Translations under genes and position numbers: made by a program | Part shown: piece after piece, positions 35,937 to 43,578 of the stretch | How positions within the stretch are numbered: the first letter of the stretch is position 1 | Layout: every line of letters begins with the position of its first letter | Notes under the pieces: generated by a model | The model's input: only the letters and a program-made list of their open reading frames with translations | Databases searched by the model: none | What the model was told of the DNA's origin: nothing | From: Pseudomonas sp. PICF141 | GTDB lineage: Bacteria; Pseudomonadota; Gammaproteobacteria; Pseudomonadales; Pseudomonadaceae | Direction of reading: 5' to 3' | DNA: 64,000 nucleotides | Assembly: GCF_002286815.1 (NCBI RefSeq) | Contig: NZ_MUNM01000063.1 | Span: 62,001-126,000, forward strand

Positions 35937-36626
35937 TTAGATTTTTGCTTTTAGACTGGTCATCGTTTCTATTTTGTTTTTCATGAACTCATCTAATCCC
36001 TTTGCACGAAGAATGCATGCATCACATTGGGTGCAACCACTTCCCTTTATGCCGTTGTAACACGAAAGGGTATGGTGGCGGATTAAGTCTAGCTGTCTGT
36101 AGTGATCGGCCAGCGCCCAGGTTTCTGCCTTGTTTAACCACATAAGTGGGGTTTCAATTTGTAATTTATAGTCCATCCCCAATTCAACGGCTTTATTCAT
36201 AGCCTTGATGAATTCATCCCTGCAATCCGGATAGCCTGAAAAGTCGGTTTCACAAACACCTGTGATTACAGCCTCGGCACCCACCTGGTAGGCATAAATA
36301 GAAGCAAGCGTTAAAAACAGAATATTCCGGCCAGGTACGAAAGTGTTTGGCAGGCTCTCCCCTGAGCAGGCAGAGATTGGTACTGGGATGTTGTCACGGG
36401 TAAGGCTACTGATCGCTAACTCATTTAATAATGAAGTGTCGAAAACCTTGTGCACTGTCACGCCAAGCTTTGTCGAAAGCTGTTGCGCAACTTCAATTTC
36501 TGCACGATGGCGCTGTCCATAATCGAATGTAATGCAGTGTATTTCTTCGTAGTTTGGTAATGCATGGATCAAGCAGGTTGTTGAGTCTTGTCCGCCACTA
36601 AAAACGATCACCGCTTTTCTATTCAT
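35937..36626 (-). CDS. queC: 7-cyano-7-deazaguanine synthase QueC
   Basis: Converts 7-carboxy-7-deazaguanine to preQ0 with ammonia and ATP, in queuosine (and some DNA-modification) pathways. From ATG 36626 it has 229 aa (MNRKAVIVFSGGQDSTTCLI), with AGGG upstream. The PP-loop SGGQDSTT lies at residues 9-16, the FDYGQRHRAEIEVA block and GVCETDFSGYPDCRDEF are present, and zinc cysteines are complete in CYNGIKGSGCTQCDAC. It looks fully functional. It sits in an AT-rich cassette, convergent with a VUT transporter, and not with queE or tol genes where the core Pseudomonas copy usually lies. It may be an extra, acquired copy. Confidence 0.95.
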   Translation of the reverse strand: MNRKAVIVFSGGQDSTTCLIHALPNYEEIHCITFDYGQRHRAEIEVAQQLSTKLGVTVHKVFDTSLLNELAISSLTRDNIPVPISACSGESLPNTFVPGRNILFLTLASIYAYQVGAEAVITGVCETDFSGYPDCRDEFIKAMNKAVELGMDYKLQIETPLMWLNKAETWALADHYRQLDLIRHHTLSCYNGIKGSGCTQCDACILRAKGLDEFMKNKIETMTSLKAKI

Positions 36627-36958
36627 GTTTTTCATCCCTGGAGTACCCCGACATGTCGCTGGGGTATCGACCCTACCGCGAAATTTAAGGCCTCGCTGTG
36701 GGACGTTTCCGAAATGACAGACGGCGCTTTCCCTAGTTTCATTTCTTCGCTGGGTGTGGAGGTTTGGCAAAGCCGTCTTCATGGGGTCGGAGTGGTTGAA
36801 AAACGGTAGTGTTGGTGACTACGCGACATTGCGGCATAACCTACAAATGCATCAGAAACCGCCGACTTGTGTGCTTTCCTGACCTTCGGTAATTTTATTG
36901 TCAGTATTACTACGCGGAAATTTCAGGATGCGAGGTTTATCGGAAGGCACCAGCAGGC
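36627..36958. other. Intergenic region upstream of queC; no gene supported
   Basis: 332 nt between the divergent queC and truncated antitoxin. It must hold the queC promoter. Composition returns to moderate GC here. No frame gives a plausible protein. The 10-mer GGACGTTTCC at 36701-36710 also occurs at 33233-33242, on the far side of the accessory region. Confidence 0.4.
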
Positions 36959-36967
36959 ATGAAAACC

Positions 36968-37120
36968 ATGACCGAACAATTAAGTCGATGGGACTCCGCT
37001 GACTATCTCAAAACAGAAGAGGAGAGGGCTGAATATCTAGAAGTTTGCATGGATGCAATGAGAGGTGATTTGGAGTTTATCGCCAAAGTGCTTAAGACGA
37101 TTGAGCGTGCTCAGGGATAG
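36968..37120 (+). pseudogene. Truncated HigA-like antitoxin remnant
   Basis: A 50-codon frame reads MTEQLSRWDSADYLKTEEER, then AEYLEVCMDA and DLEFIAKVLKTIERAQG, then TAG. This is the N-terminal half of the addiction-module antidote proteins of the HigA type (about 100 aa), in which ARARG is followed by the HTH. Here the HTH is missing. No toxin (RelE/HigB-like) frame is found in the 300 nt upstream. A stronger-context ATG at 36959 would add three residues. Confidence 0.65.
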
Positions 37121-37242
37121 ATTCTTGAACGATACTAGCGGCGTTCCCGAAAGGGGCTTGTGAGACTCTGAGGATCCTGGGCAACCAGCCATCGCAGAGC
37201 CAGACAGGTAAAGGGCAATGACAAGCCGACCTGTTTGTGAAA

Positions 37243-37263
37243 GGGCGCCGAAAGGCGCCCTTT
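37243..37263 (+). terminator. Intrinsic terminator
   Basis: GGGCGCC-gaaa-GGCGCCC followed by TTT: a perfect 7-bp stem with a GNRA-type tetraloop. Confidence 0.8.
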
Positions 37264-37268
37264 GTCAT

Positions 37269-37383
37269 TGTGGCGAGCGAGCTTGCTCCCGCTTGAGTGC
37301 GTAGCGCTCACAAAAATCGGCAGTGATCGTCAGAATTTTGGGGGCCGCTGCGCAGCCCAGCGCGAGCAAGCTCGCTCGCCACA
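37269..37383. repeat. REP doublet (GCGAGCAAGCTCGC class)
   Basis: TGTGGCGAGCGAGCTTGCTC on the left is inverted as GAGCAAGCTCGCTCGCCACA on the right, with about 75 nt between. It lies at the 3' end of the APE operon. Confidence 0.88.
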
Positions 37384-37433
37384 GTTCCTCGGTCTCAGCT
37401 GGCTGGTATTGGGGCGATCCTCTCACCAGTGCC

Positions 37434-37880
37434 TTACTGAACCTTCGCCAAATCCCCTTTCAACGCAACGCCCGCCATGAGCGCCCCGGCGTGGCACTCA
37501 TAGGTCGTGGCATCCTTGCGCTCATTTTTCTTGTAGTAACTGACGATGTTGGTCACGGCGTTGGCGCCGGCGTTTTTCGCGGCCTGGTGCAGGCTGATGA
37601 TTGCCGATTGCGCGACCCATTCGCAGGCCACTTCATCAGACTTGTTGAAGGCATTGGTTTTCTTGTTGGTTACGGCGCCGGTGCTGAGCACGGTGACGTT
37701 GCCAGTCGGTGTATTGCCTGCCAGGTAGAACTTCACGCTGCCATCGATTTTGCCGGCGCGGGTGGCTTCGGCGACTGCTTTGTCAAAAGGCAGATACACC
37801 GCGGTGTCGCGGGCCTGGCTGATGCTCGGCAACGCGCAGATCAGCAGGGCGGTAGCGGCAGCGAGTTTCTTGAAGTGCAT
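37434..37880 (-). CDS. Exported protein, YbjQ/UPF0145-like; last gene of the APE operon
   Basis: 148 aa with a clear signal peptide (MHFKKLAAATALLICALPSISQA) and a mature domain with AKNAGANAVTNIVSYYKK, reminiscent of the GANAVV segment of YbjQ-type proteins. Relatives in Pseudomonas are often mislabelled excinuclease subunits, which the sequence does not support. AAGGAG lies 7 nt upstream of the ATG. It follows the ketosynthase gene by 29 nt on the same strand, so it is probably co-transcribed. Role in polyene production unknown. Confidence 0.75.
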   Translation of the reverse strand: MHFKKLAAATALLICALPSISQARDTAVYLPFDKAVAEATRAGKIDGSVKFYLAGNTPTGNVTVLSTGAVTNKKTNAFNKSDEVACEWVAQSAIISLHQAAKNAGANAVTNIVSYYKKNERKDATTYECHAGALMAGVALKGDLAKVQ

Positions 37881-37909
37881 GAAGGTCTCCTTGACCTTGG
37901 TATTTCGTT

Positions 37910-39136
37910 TTACGACCAGCGGCGGAAAATCAACGAGGTGTTGACCCCACCAAAAGCGAAATTGTTGTTCATCACGTACTGGTTGCTCATCTGCCGGAAT
38001 TCACCGCGCAGGTAGTCGAGTTTGCCGCACTGCGGATCGACCTCATCGAGGTTGAAGGTGTGCACATACACATCGCGGTTCATCATTTCGATGCTGAACC
38101 AGGACTCCAGCGCGCCGCAGGCTCCCAGGGTGTGGCCGAGGAAACTCTTCTGTGAACTGATTGGCATGTGTTCGCCGAACAACGCGCTGGTGGCCAGTGT
38201 TTCGGCAATATCGCCTTGTTCTGTAGCGGTGCCGTGACCGTTCACGTAGCCGATGTCGGAAGGCTGCAGTCCGGCGTCTTCCAGTGCCAGTTCCATGGCT
38301 CGGCGCATGGTGAGCTGTTCCGGGCGGGTAGCGTGCTGACCGTCGGCGTTGCTGCCAAAACCGACGATCTCGGCGTGGATGCGGGCACCGCGCGCCAAGG
38401 CATGTTCGAGCTCTTCGAGTACCAGCATGCCGCCGCCCTCACCGATCACCAGGCCATCGCGGCCCGTGTCGTAGGGGCGAGGGCTGGTTTGCGGGGCGTC
38501 GTTTTTCAGGCTGGTGGCGTAGAGCGCATCGAACACCATGGCTTCGGTGGGGCACAATTCTTCGGCGCCGCCGGCGAGCATCAGCGGCAGGCGGCCGAAC
38601 TTGATCGATTCGTAGGCATAACCGATGCCCTGGCTGCCGCTGGTGCAGGCGCTGGAGGTCGGGATCAGCCTGCCGGCGAGGCCGAAGAAGATGCTGACAT
38701 TGGCCGCTGTGGTGTGCGGCATCATCCGCACGTAGGAGTTGGCGTTCAAACCTTCGGCCACCGAGTTGAGCAGCATGTTGCCGAACGCCTTGATCTCGTC
38801 GGTGCTGCCGGTGGATGAGCCGCAGGAAACGCCCATGCGCCCGTCCTTGATCGATTCATCACCCAGCAGCCCGGCGTCTGCCAACGCTTGCTCAGCAGCA
38901 CCAACAGCGAGCCGTGAGACGCGGCCCATGCTGCGCAGTTGTTTGCGGGTCCAGTGACTCGGCACTTTGAAGTCATCGATGGGCCCGGCCAGGCGCGTGC
39001 TGAGTTCGGTAAAACGGTCCCACTCGTCCATGCGGCGGATGCCGCTGCGGTTGGCGGCGAAGTTGGCGGCGATGGTGTCCCAGTCGCTGCCCAGTGAGGT
39101 GATGCCGGCCATGCCGGTGACGACGACGCGCTTCAT
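37910..39136 (-). CDS. Beta-ketoacyl-ACP synthase (FabF-like), aryl polyene pathway
   Basis: Condensing enzyme of the APE polyene chain, cytoplasmic. From ATG 39136 it is 408 aa. The thiolase fold is complete, with nucleophile Cys164 in SSACTSGSQG, His301 in NGHGTATEQGD and His335 in SFLGHTLGACG, so it is a full catalytic KS. Its ATG overlaps the ketoreductase stop (TGATG). Together with the second KS at 40319-41515 it probably forms the chain-extending pair described for other APE systems; which one elongates cannot be told here. Confidence 0.93.
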   Translation of the reverse strand: MKRVVVTGMAGITSLGSDWDTIAANFAANRSGIRRMDEWDRFTELSTRLAGPIDDFKVPSHWTRKQLRSMGRVSRLAVGAAEQALADAGLLGDESIKDGRMGVSCGSSTGSTDEIKAFGNMLLNSVAEGLNANSYVRMMPHTTAANVSIFFGLAGRLIPTSSACTSGSQGIGYAYESIKFGRLPLMLAGGAEELCPTEAMVFDALYATSLKNDAPQTSPRPYDTGRDGLVIGEGGGMLVLEELEHALARGARIHAEIVGFGSNADGQHATRPEQLTMRRAMELALEDAGLQPSDIGYVNGHGTATEQGDIAETLATSALFGEHMPISSQKSFLGHTLGACGALESWFSIEMMNRDVYVHTFNLDEVDPQCGKLDYLRGEFRQMSNQYVMNNNFAFGGVNTSLIFRRWS

Positions 39137-39864
39137 CAGCACAGGCCTCCATTGACGGCCAGAACCTGCCGGGTGATGTACGACGCTTCCGCCGACATCA
39201 GGAAATTAACCGCACCAGCCACCTCTTCAGGGGTGCCCATGCGTTGTGCGGGGATCATTTTCATCAGTTCTTCCACCGGCACGTTTTCGTCGAGCATCGC
39301 CGTGTCGATCAGGCCGGGTGCGACACAGTTGACGGTGATTTTGCGCTTGCCCAGTTCGATCGCCAACGCCTTGGCAGCGCCGATCAAACCGGCCTTGGAC
39401 GCGCTGTAATTGACTTGCCCGCGATTGCCGATCAACCCGGAAACCGAAGTGATGCAGACAATCCGCCCGGCGGCGCGACGACGGATCATCGGCATCATTA
39501 CCGGGTGCAGCACATTGTAGAAACCGTCGAGATTGGTGCGCATCACCAGATCCCAATCCTCCTCGCTCAGGGCCGGGAAAGCACCGTCGCGGGTCAGGCC
39601 GGCGTTGAGCACCACGCCGTAATAGGCGCCGTGGGTTTCGACATCGGCTTGGAGAACAGCTTTGCAACGGGCACGGTCGGACACGTCGAATTGCAGGATA
39701 CGAGCGTTGCGGCCCAGGGCCTCGACTTCGGCCTTGACGGCTTCGGCGTCTGCCAGACCGCTGCGGCAGTGCAGCACGATGTCATGCCCGGCCCGGGCCA
39801 GACGCAACGCGATAGCGCGACCAATACCACGGCTGGAGCCGGTGACCAGTACGGATTCAGTCAT
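39136..39864 (-). CDS. 3-ketoacyl-ACP reductase (FabG-like), aryl polyene pathway
   Basis: Short-chain dehydrogenase that reduces the beta-keto group of each polyene extension with NADPH. From ATG 39864 it is 242 aa. TGSSRGIG (residues 9-16) binds the cofactor; the catalytic set is Asn111, Ser140, Tyr153 and Lys157 (VNYSASKAG). It ends with YITRQVLAVNGGLC, as FabG proteins do. It is coupled to both neighbours by TGATG overlaps. Confidence 0.93.
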   Translation of the reverse strand: MTESVLVTGSSRGIGRAIALRLARAGHDIVLHCRSGLADAEAVKAEVEALGRNARILQFDVSDRARCKAVLQADVETHGAYYGVVLNAGLTRDGAFPALSEEDWDLVMRTNLDGFYNVLHPVMMPMIRRRAAGRIVCITSVSGLIGNRGQVNYSASKAGLIGAAKALAIELGKRKITVNCVAPGLIDTAMLDENVPVEELMKMIPAQRMGTPEEVAGAVNFLMSAEASYITRQVLAVNGGLC

Positions 39865-40322
39865 CACTCGACTCCTTGGGGTTCATGAAGATAGTGCGCG
39901 GCCTGGGGCGGACGAAACACGTTCAGCCGGGCGGTGGCATGGATGCCGGGGGCGGTGAGGTGGCATTCGAACACACCCATGCCGTTGTCGTCTTCCAGCG
40001 AGCGTATCCCATGGATGGTCAACTCGGTGCCGGCGGGGAAATGTTCCACGTTGCATTCGAATTTTCGGGTGCCGAGCAGAAAACCCAACTCCACGGCATT
40101 ACCTTTCTGGCGCGCATGGCAGCCGGCGTACGCGGCGACGCTCTGGGCCATCAGCTCGATGCCGACCCAGGCCGGCAGACTGCCGTCCGGACGATTGAAC
40201 AGGCCGTCGGGTTTGACGGTGAGTCGGGTATGAATCTGCTCATCATCGAACGACAGGATCTGCTCGATGAGGATCATGTCGCCAGCATGCGGCAGCAGTT
40301 CGGCGAGCGGCCAGGCAATCAT
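39864..40322 (-). CDS. 3-hydroxyacyl-ACP dehydratase (ApeP-like hotdog)
   Basis: 152-aa hotdog-fold dehydratase that creates the double bonds of the polyene. Seen are LLPHAGDMILIEQIL, with the catalytic-type His12, and the central helix PAWVGIELMAQSVAAYAG. The ApeP family acts together with an ApeI-type dehydratase. Here the partner is probably the C-terminal domain of the ligase fusion at 51556-53235. Its start overlaps the upstream KS by ATGA. Confidence 0.88.
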   Translation of the reverse strand: MIAWPLAELLPHAGDMILIEQILSFDDEQIHTRLTVKPDGLFNRPDGSLPAWVGIELMAQSVAAYAGCHARQKGNAVELGFLLGTRKFECNVEHFPAGTELTIHGIRSLEDDNGMGVFECHLTAPGIHATARLNVFRPPQAAHYLHEPQGVE

Positions 40323-41515
40323 GGGGCGTCTCCGATAATCAGGCTGACGTTATTGCCACCGAAGGCAAAGGAATTGCTCATCAGGTAGCGAGGTGCAATG
40401 GACGTCAGGTGGTCAGTCGGGGTCACCCAATGCAGGGCCGGCAAGTCGGGGTCGGGCTGACCGTCCCAGACATGGGGCGGCAGGGCATGCTCGCGGTTGT
40501 CCGCGCTCAGGCTCAGCCAGCAGAACGCCGCTTCCAGGGCACCGGCGGCACCGAGGGTATGGCCGGTCATCGGTTTGGTCGATGAGCAGGGCACGCCTTG
40601 TGGGAATAGTGTCGTCACGGCCAGGCTTTCCATGGCGTCGTTGTGTTGCGTGGCGGTGCCGTGCAGGTTCAGGTAACCGATCTGCCGGGGTTGCAGCCCT
40701 GCGCGGCTCAAGGCTGTGCGCATCGCTTGCAAGGCGCCACGACCGGTGGGTTCGGGCGCGGAAATATGGTGTGCATCGGAGCTGGCGCCACTGCCCAGCA
40801 GGGCAATCGGTTGGCAGTTGCCGGCATTTTTGCTCATCAGAAACAGTACCGCCGCTTCGCCGATATTGATGCCGTTTCGGTTGGCTGAAAACGGATTGCA
40901 GCGCTGCTCGGACACCGCTTCCAGGGCCGAAAAGCCATTGAGCGTCAGTTTGCACAAACTGTCGACGCCGCCGCACAACACGGCGTCGCACAGGCCCAGG
41001 TCGAGCAGTCGTTGGGCGCTCATCAGCGCCCGGGCGCTGGAAGTGCAGGCAGTGGAAATCACATAGGCCGGGCCGCTCAATTGCAGCCAGTCGGCGAGGA
41101 ACGTTGCCGGTGCGCCGAGTTCCTGTTGCTGATAGTCGTAGTCGGCGGGGAACTGCTGCTCGCGGATGTAATGGGCCAGACCGCTGGTGGCCTCATGGAT
41201 GCCCGAGGTGCTGGTGCCCAGGATGACGCCGATACGGTCGCGGCCGTAGGTCTGGATCGCTTGCTCGATGTCTTCGCCAATTTGCAGCGCAGCCTCAAGG
41301 AGCAATTGATTGTTGCGACTGCTTTGGTGCGCCAGCTCAGGTGGAATCGGCGCCAGCTCGCCGCGCACCGCCGCGACCGGCAGCGAGCGTTCGACCACCC
41401 AGCCGGCCTCGCTGCGCATGCCCGAGCAATCGCCGGCAAACAGGTTGCGCGCGACTTCCTGCTTGTCGCGGCCCAGGGCGCAGATTACCCCGAGGGCATT
41501 CAGATAGGCCGTCAT
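40319..41515 (-). CDS. Beta-ketoacyl-ACP synthase, aryl polyene pathway (second KS)
   Basis: 398 aa from the ATG at 41515 (MTAYLNALGVICALG), chosen because it overlaps the DUF3261 stop by ATGA; a longer in-frame extension upstream is not credible. Cys157 (STACTSSARA), His285 (NLHGTATQHND) and His319 (MTGHTLGAAG) are all present. In known APE systems the second KS may act as a chain-length partner. Here the active-site residues are intact, so direct catalysis is possible. Confidence 0.92.
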   Translation of the reverse strand: MTAYLNALGVICALGRDKQEVARNLFAGDCSGMRSEAGWVVERSLPVAAVRGELAPIPPELAHQSSRNNQLLLEAALQIGEDIEQAIQTYGRDRIGVILGTSTSGIHEATSGLAHYIREQQFPADYDYQQQELGAPATFLADWLQLSGPAYVISTACTSSARALMSAQRLLDLGLCDAVLCGGVDSLCKLTLNGFSALEAVSEQRCNPFSANRNGINIGEAAVLFLMSKNAGNCQPIALLGSGASSDAHHISAPEPTGRGALQAMRTALSRAGLQPRQIGYLNLHGTATQHNDAMESLAVTTLFPQGVPCSSTKPMTGHTLGAAGALEAAFCWLSLSADNREHALPPHVWDGQPDPDLPALHWVTPTDHLTSIAPRYLMSNSFAFGGNNVSLIIGDAP

Positions 41516-42117
41516 GGCGTGCGCTCGCCTAACGGAGTGATGCGATAGTGCGGGCCTTGGGACACGTTCAATACAAAGCTCAGTGGTTGCGAATAGAGGA
41601 TGTTCCAGCGTGGTGACAAAGACCGTTGCCCAGCGTCCTGCCGGGCAGCGGGATAGCTGCGATGCAGCTCGCCTGCGGGGGTCAACGCAAACAATAAGGC
41701 AGCGAACAGTTCCCGGGCTTCCGGATTGGGCGGCAGAAGGCCGTCGGCCTGCCACCGGCCATCAATCAGTTTCTGCCGTGCCACGGGAATTCCCAAAGGG
41801 TCCATCATCGACCAGCGAATGCCTGGGCCTTCACGCTGGATGACCAGCAGCCAGTCCTGACGCTGTTCGGCCATCTGCCGTTCGATGTGCAATTGCAGTG
41901 GCAACGCCAGGTTTGGGATTCGCTCGGGCAGCGGAGCCTGGCTGGCGCAAGCGCTCAGCAACAGGACACAGCTGAGCAACAGAAAGCGGATCAGCGCCGC
42001 AGACCCTGTGGGAGCGAGCCTGCTCGCGAATGCGACGGCACATCCAACACGTTTGTTGACTGACACACCGCTTTCGCGAGCAGGCTCGCTCCCACAGGTT
42101 TGAGTTGCGCTAGACAT
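41512..42117 (-). CDS. DUF3261 lipoprotein of the APE operon, with a REP element inside its N-terminal coding region
   Basis: 201 aa from ATG 42117. The mature domain (after about residue 57) matches DUF3261 lipoproteins of APE clusters: IPNLALPLQLHIERQMAEQRQDW, then ELFAALLFALTPAGELHRSYP. A lipoprotein signal LIRFLLLSCVLLLSAC ends at Cys57, far too deep for a normal lipoprotein. The reason is that codons about 7-38 are translated REP sequence (42005-42098). ATG 42117 overlaps the ancestral methyltransferase stop as TGATG, the same coupling used elsewhere in this operon, so it was probably the original start. Translation may now begin at a rare internal codon near the hydrophobic stretch. Confidence 0.75.
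   Translation of the reverse strand: MSSATQTCGSEPARESGVSVNKRVGCAVAFASRLAPTGSAALIRFLLLSCVLLLSACASQAPLPERIPNLALPLQLHIERQMAEQRQDWLLVIQREGPGIRWSMMDPLGIPVARQKLIDGRWQADGLLPPNPEARELFAALLFALTPAGELHRSYPAARQDAGQRSLSPRWNILYSQPLSFVLNVSQGPHYRITPLGERTP
42005..42098. repeat. REP doublet inside the DUF3261 reading frame
   Basis: A 94-bp element with perfect 26-bp inverted arms, beginning CCTGTGGGAGCGAGCCTGCT and ending with its complement. It is uninterrupted by stops in the DUF3261 frame. Confidence 0.92.
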
Positions 42118-42334
42118 CAATCAGCACCTTCAAGAGGCTTGCGCGCGACCACATTGACCAGCCCTGGCCGCAACCGGCATCCAGCAATACCGGGTTGGCG
42201 GGCAATGGCGCGCTGAACAGGGCGCGCAAATCATTGATCGCCACCCGCAATACGTGATGCTGCCAGGTGTGGCTGCGCAGAAACCAGAACCCGAAACAGG
42301 TTTCTTCGACGTAGTTGTCGCTCAAGTAACTCAT
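42110..42334 (-). pseudogene. SAM-dependent methyltransferase of the APE operon, internally deleted
   Basis: The frame starts MSYLSDNYVEETCFGFWFLR, continues through the SAM-binding motif I VLLDAGCGQG and then becomes nonsense (WSMWSRASLLK). In another frame, from the same point, the DNA reads GLVNVVARKPLEGAD followed by TGA (42119-42117), a typical methyltransferase C-terminus, and that TGA overlaps the next gene's ATG. The gene therefore kept about 50 N-terminal and about 15 C-terminal codons and lost the middle. Class I methyltransferases are normally over 200 aa. The junction lies at about 42160-42170. ATGA overlap with the oxidoreductase stop supports the start. Confidence 0.82.
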
Positions 42335-43578
42335 GTCGGGGCCTGTGCGCACAGGTCTGAGATCATCCGCAGCCGGCGTTTGGGTTCGCTGACAAACGGG
42401 TTGCGTTCATCCCAGGCATAACCCGCGAGGATCGAGCTGATCATGCGGCGGATTTCCGCTGCGCCGCCCTGATAAAAAATCACATCCTGAAAGGTCCCGG
42501 CGTACCAGCCTTCGACGTAGCAACGGAAGGTGTCGACGCCGCGCTTGAGCGGTTCAGCGAATTCGGTCTGCCAGTTGACGCTTTCACCTTGCAGTTGGCG
42601 GTGCAGCACGGCGGCGGCCATGCTCGCCGAACGCATGGCGATGGTCACTCCGGAGGAGAACACCGGGTCGAGAAATTCCGCCGCGTTGCCCAACAGGGCG
42701 AAACCCGGGCCATGCAAGGTTTTGACGTTGGCTGAATAACCGCCGATGGTCCGCGCGGGCGTATCCCACACGGCGTTGCTCAATGCACCGGCAAGGCTCG
42801 GCGTTTCACCAATAAAGCCACGCAGGCAGTCATCCAGATTCTCGGTGCGGCCTGCGAAATGCTCGGCGGCCGCCACAACACCCACCGAGCAACGGCCGTT
42901 ACTGAACGGTATGGTCCAGAACCAGATATCGCGCTGGGTCGGATGGGTGGTGATGAGGATCTTCTCCCGGTCGAAAGCCGGGCTGTCGATGCAATCTTCG
43001 ACGTGGGTGAACACGGCCTGGCGCACCGGGAAATTTGACGGTGCTTCAAGGTCGAGCAAGCGCGGCAGCACGCGACCGTAGCCGCTGGCATCGAGCACGA
43101 AGTCGGCCTCGACGCGGTATTGGCTACCGTCTTCGCGCAGCACATCGAGCTGCGGTTTCTCCAGGCTGAAATCGGCGCTGACAATGGCTTCGCCATAACG
43201 GACATCGACACCTTGCAACTCAGCCTGATCGGCCAGCAACTTATCGAAGTCGGCGCGCTGGACCTGGAACGTCGTCGGCTTGCCTTTGGTGAATGTGTCG
43301 CCGAAATCGAACGTGCTGTATTGCTCGCCCCAAGCGAACGCTGCACCGTTTTTGCGCTGGAAACCAGCGGCATTTACCGCCTCGAGCATGCCCGCTTCTT
43401 CGACGAAATCCAGGCAGTGGGACAGCAGGCTTTCACCGATGGAAAACCGTGGGAAATGCTGGCGCTCGATCATCAGCACATCATGACCTTTACGCTTGAG
43501 CAGCGCGGCGGCGATGGCGCCCGAGGGGCCGGCGCCGATGACCAGTACCTGACGACGTTCCATTTCAACTGTTGGCAC
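42331..43578 (-). CDS. FAD-dependent oxidoreductase, flavin halogenase-like
   Basis: 415 aa. FAD-binding GAGPSGAIAAALL (residues 15-27), FPRFSIGESLL, the DASGYGR segment, and GNAAEFLDPVFSSGVTIAM are all seen. Residues 219-224 read WFWTIP, matching the WxWxIP fingerprint of flavin-dependent halogenases, and Lys76 in QRKNGAAFAWG fits the catalytic Lys region. Xanthomonadins and flexirubins are halogenated aryl polyenes, so head-group halogenation is possible; oxidation is the alternative. AAGGAG lies 6 nt upstream of GTG 43578, which is preferred over ATG 43563. Confidence 0.82.
   Translation of the reverse strand: MPTVEMERRQVLVIGAGPSGAIAAALLKRKGHDVLMIERQHFPRFSIGESLLSHCLDFVEEAGMLEAVNAAGFQRKNGAAFAWGEQYSTFDFGDTFTKGKPTTFQVQRADFDKLLADQAELQGVDVRYGEAIVSADFSLEKPQLDVLREDGSQYRVEADFVLDASGYGRVLPRLLDLEAPSNFPVRQAVFTHVEDCIDSPAFDREKILITTHPTQRDIWFWTIPFSNGRCSVGVVAAAEHFAGRTENLDDCLRGFIGETPSLAGALSNAVWDTPARTIGGYSANVKTLHGPGFALLGNAAEFLDPVFSSGVTIAMRSASMAAAVLHRQLQGESVNWQTEFAEPLKRGVDTFRCYVEGWYAGTFQDVIFYQGGAAEIRRMISSILAGYAWDERNPFVSEPKRRLRMISDLCAQAPT

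Larger units (their letters stand above)
37121..37433. other. Intergenic region: terminator plus REP doublet
   Basis: This 313-nt gap contains about 120 nt with no frame of note, then an intrinsic terminator at 37243-37263, then a REP doublet at 37269-37383. The terminator could end the antitoxin-remnant transcript or an unseen small RNA. Confidence 0.5.

Noticed and set aside
35937..36626. QueC as part of a Qat or type IV CBASS defence system
   Set aside because: No cyclase, effector, QatA/B/D or ubiquitin-like partner lies within the window, and the QueC zinc and PP-loop residues look like those of an ordinary preQ0 synthase.
33233..36710. Direct 10-mer GGACGTTTCC at 33233-33242 and 36701-36710, possible island borders
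   Set aside because: A 10-mer pair in 3.5 kb can arise by chance, no integrase or tRNA is nearby, and the DUF6124 pair inside does not look foreign.
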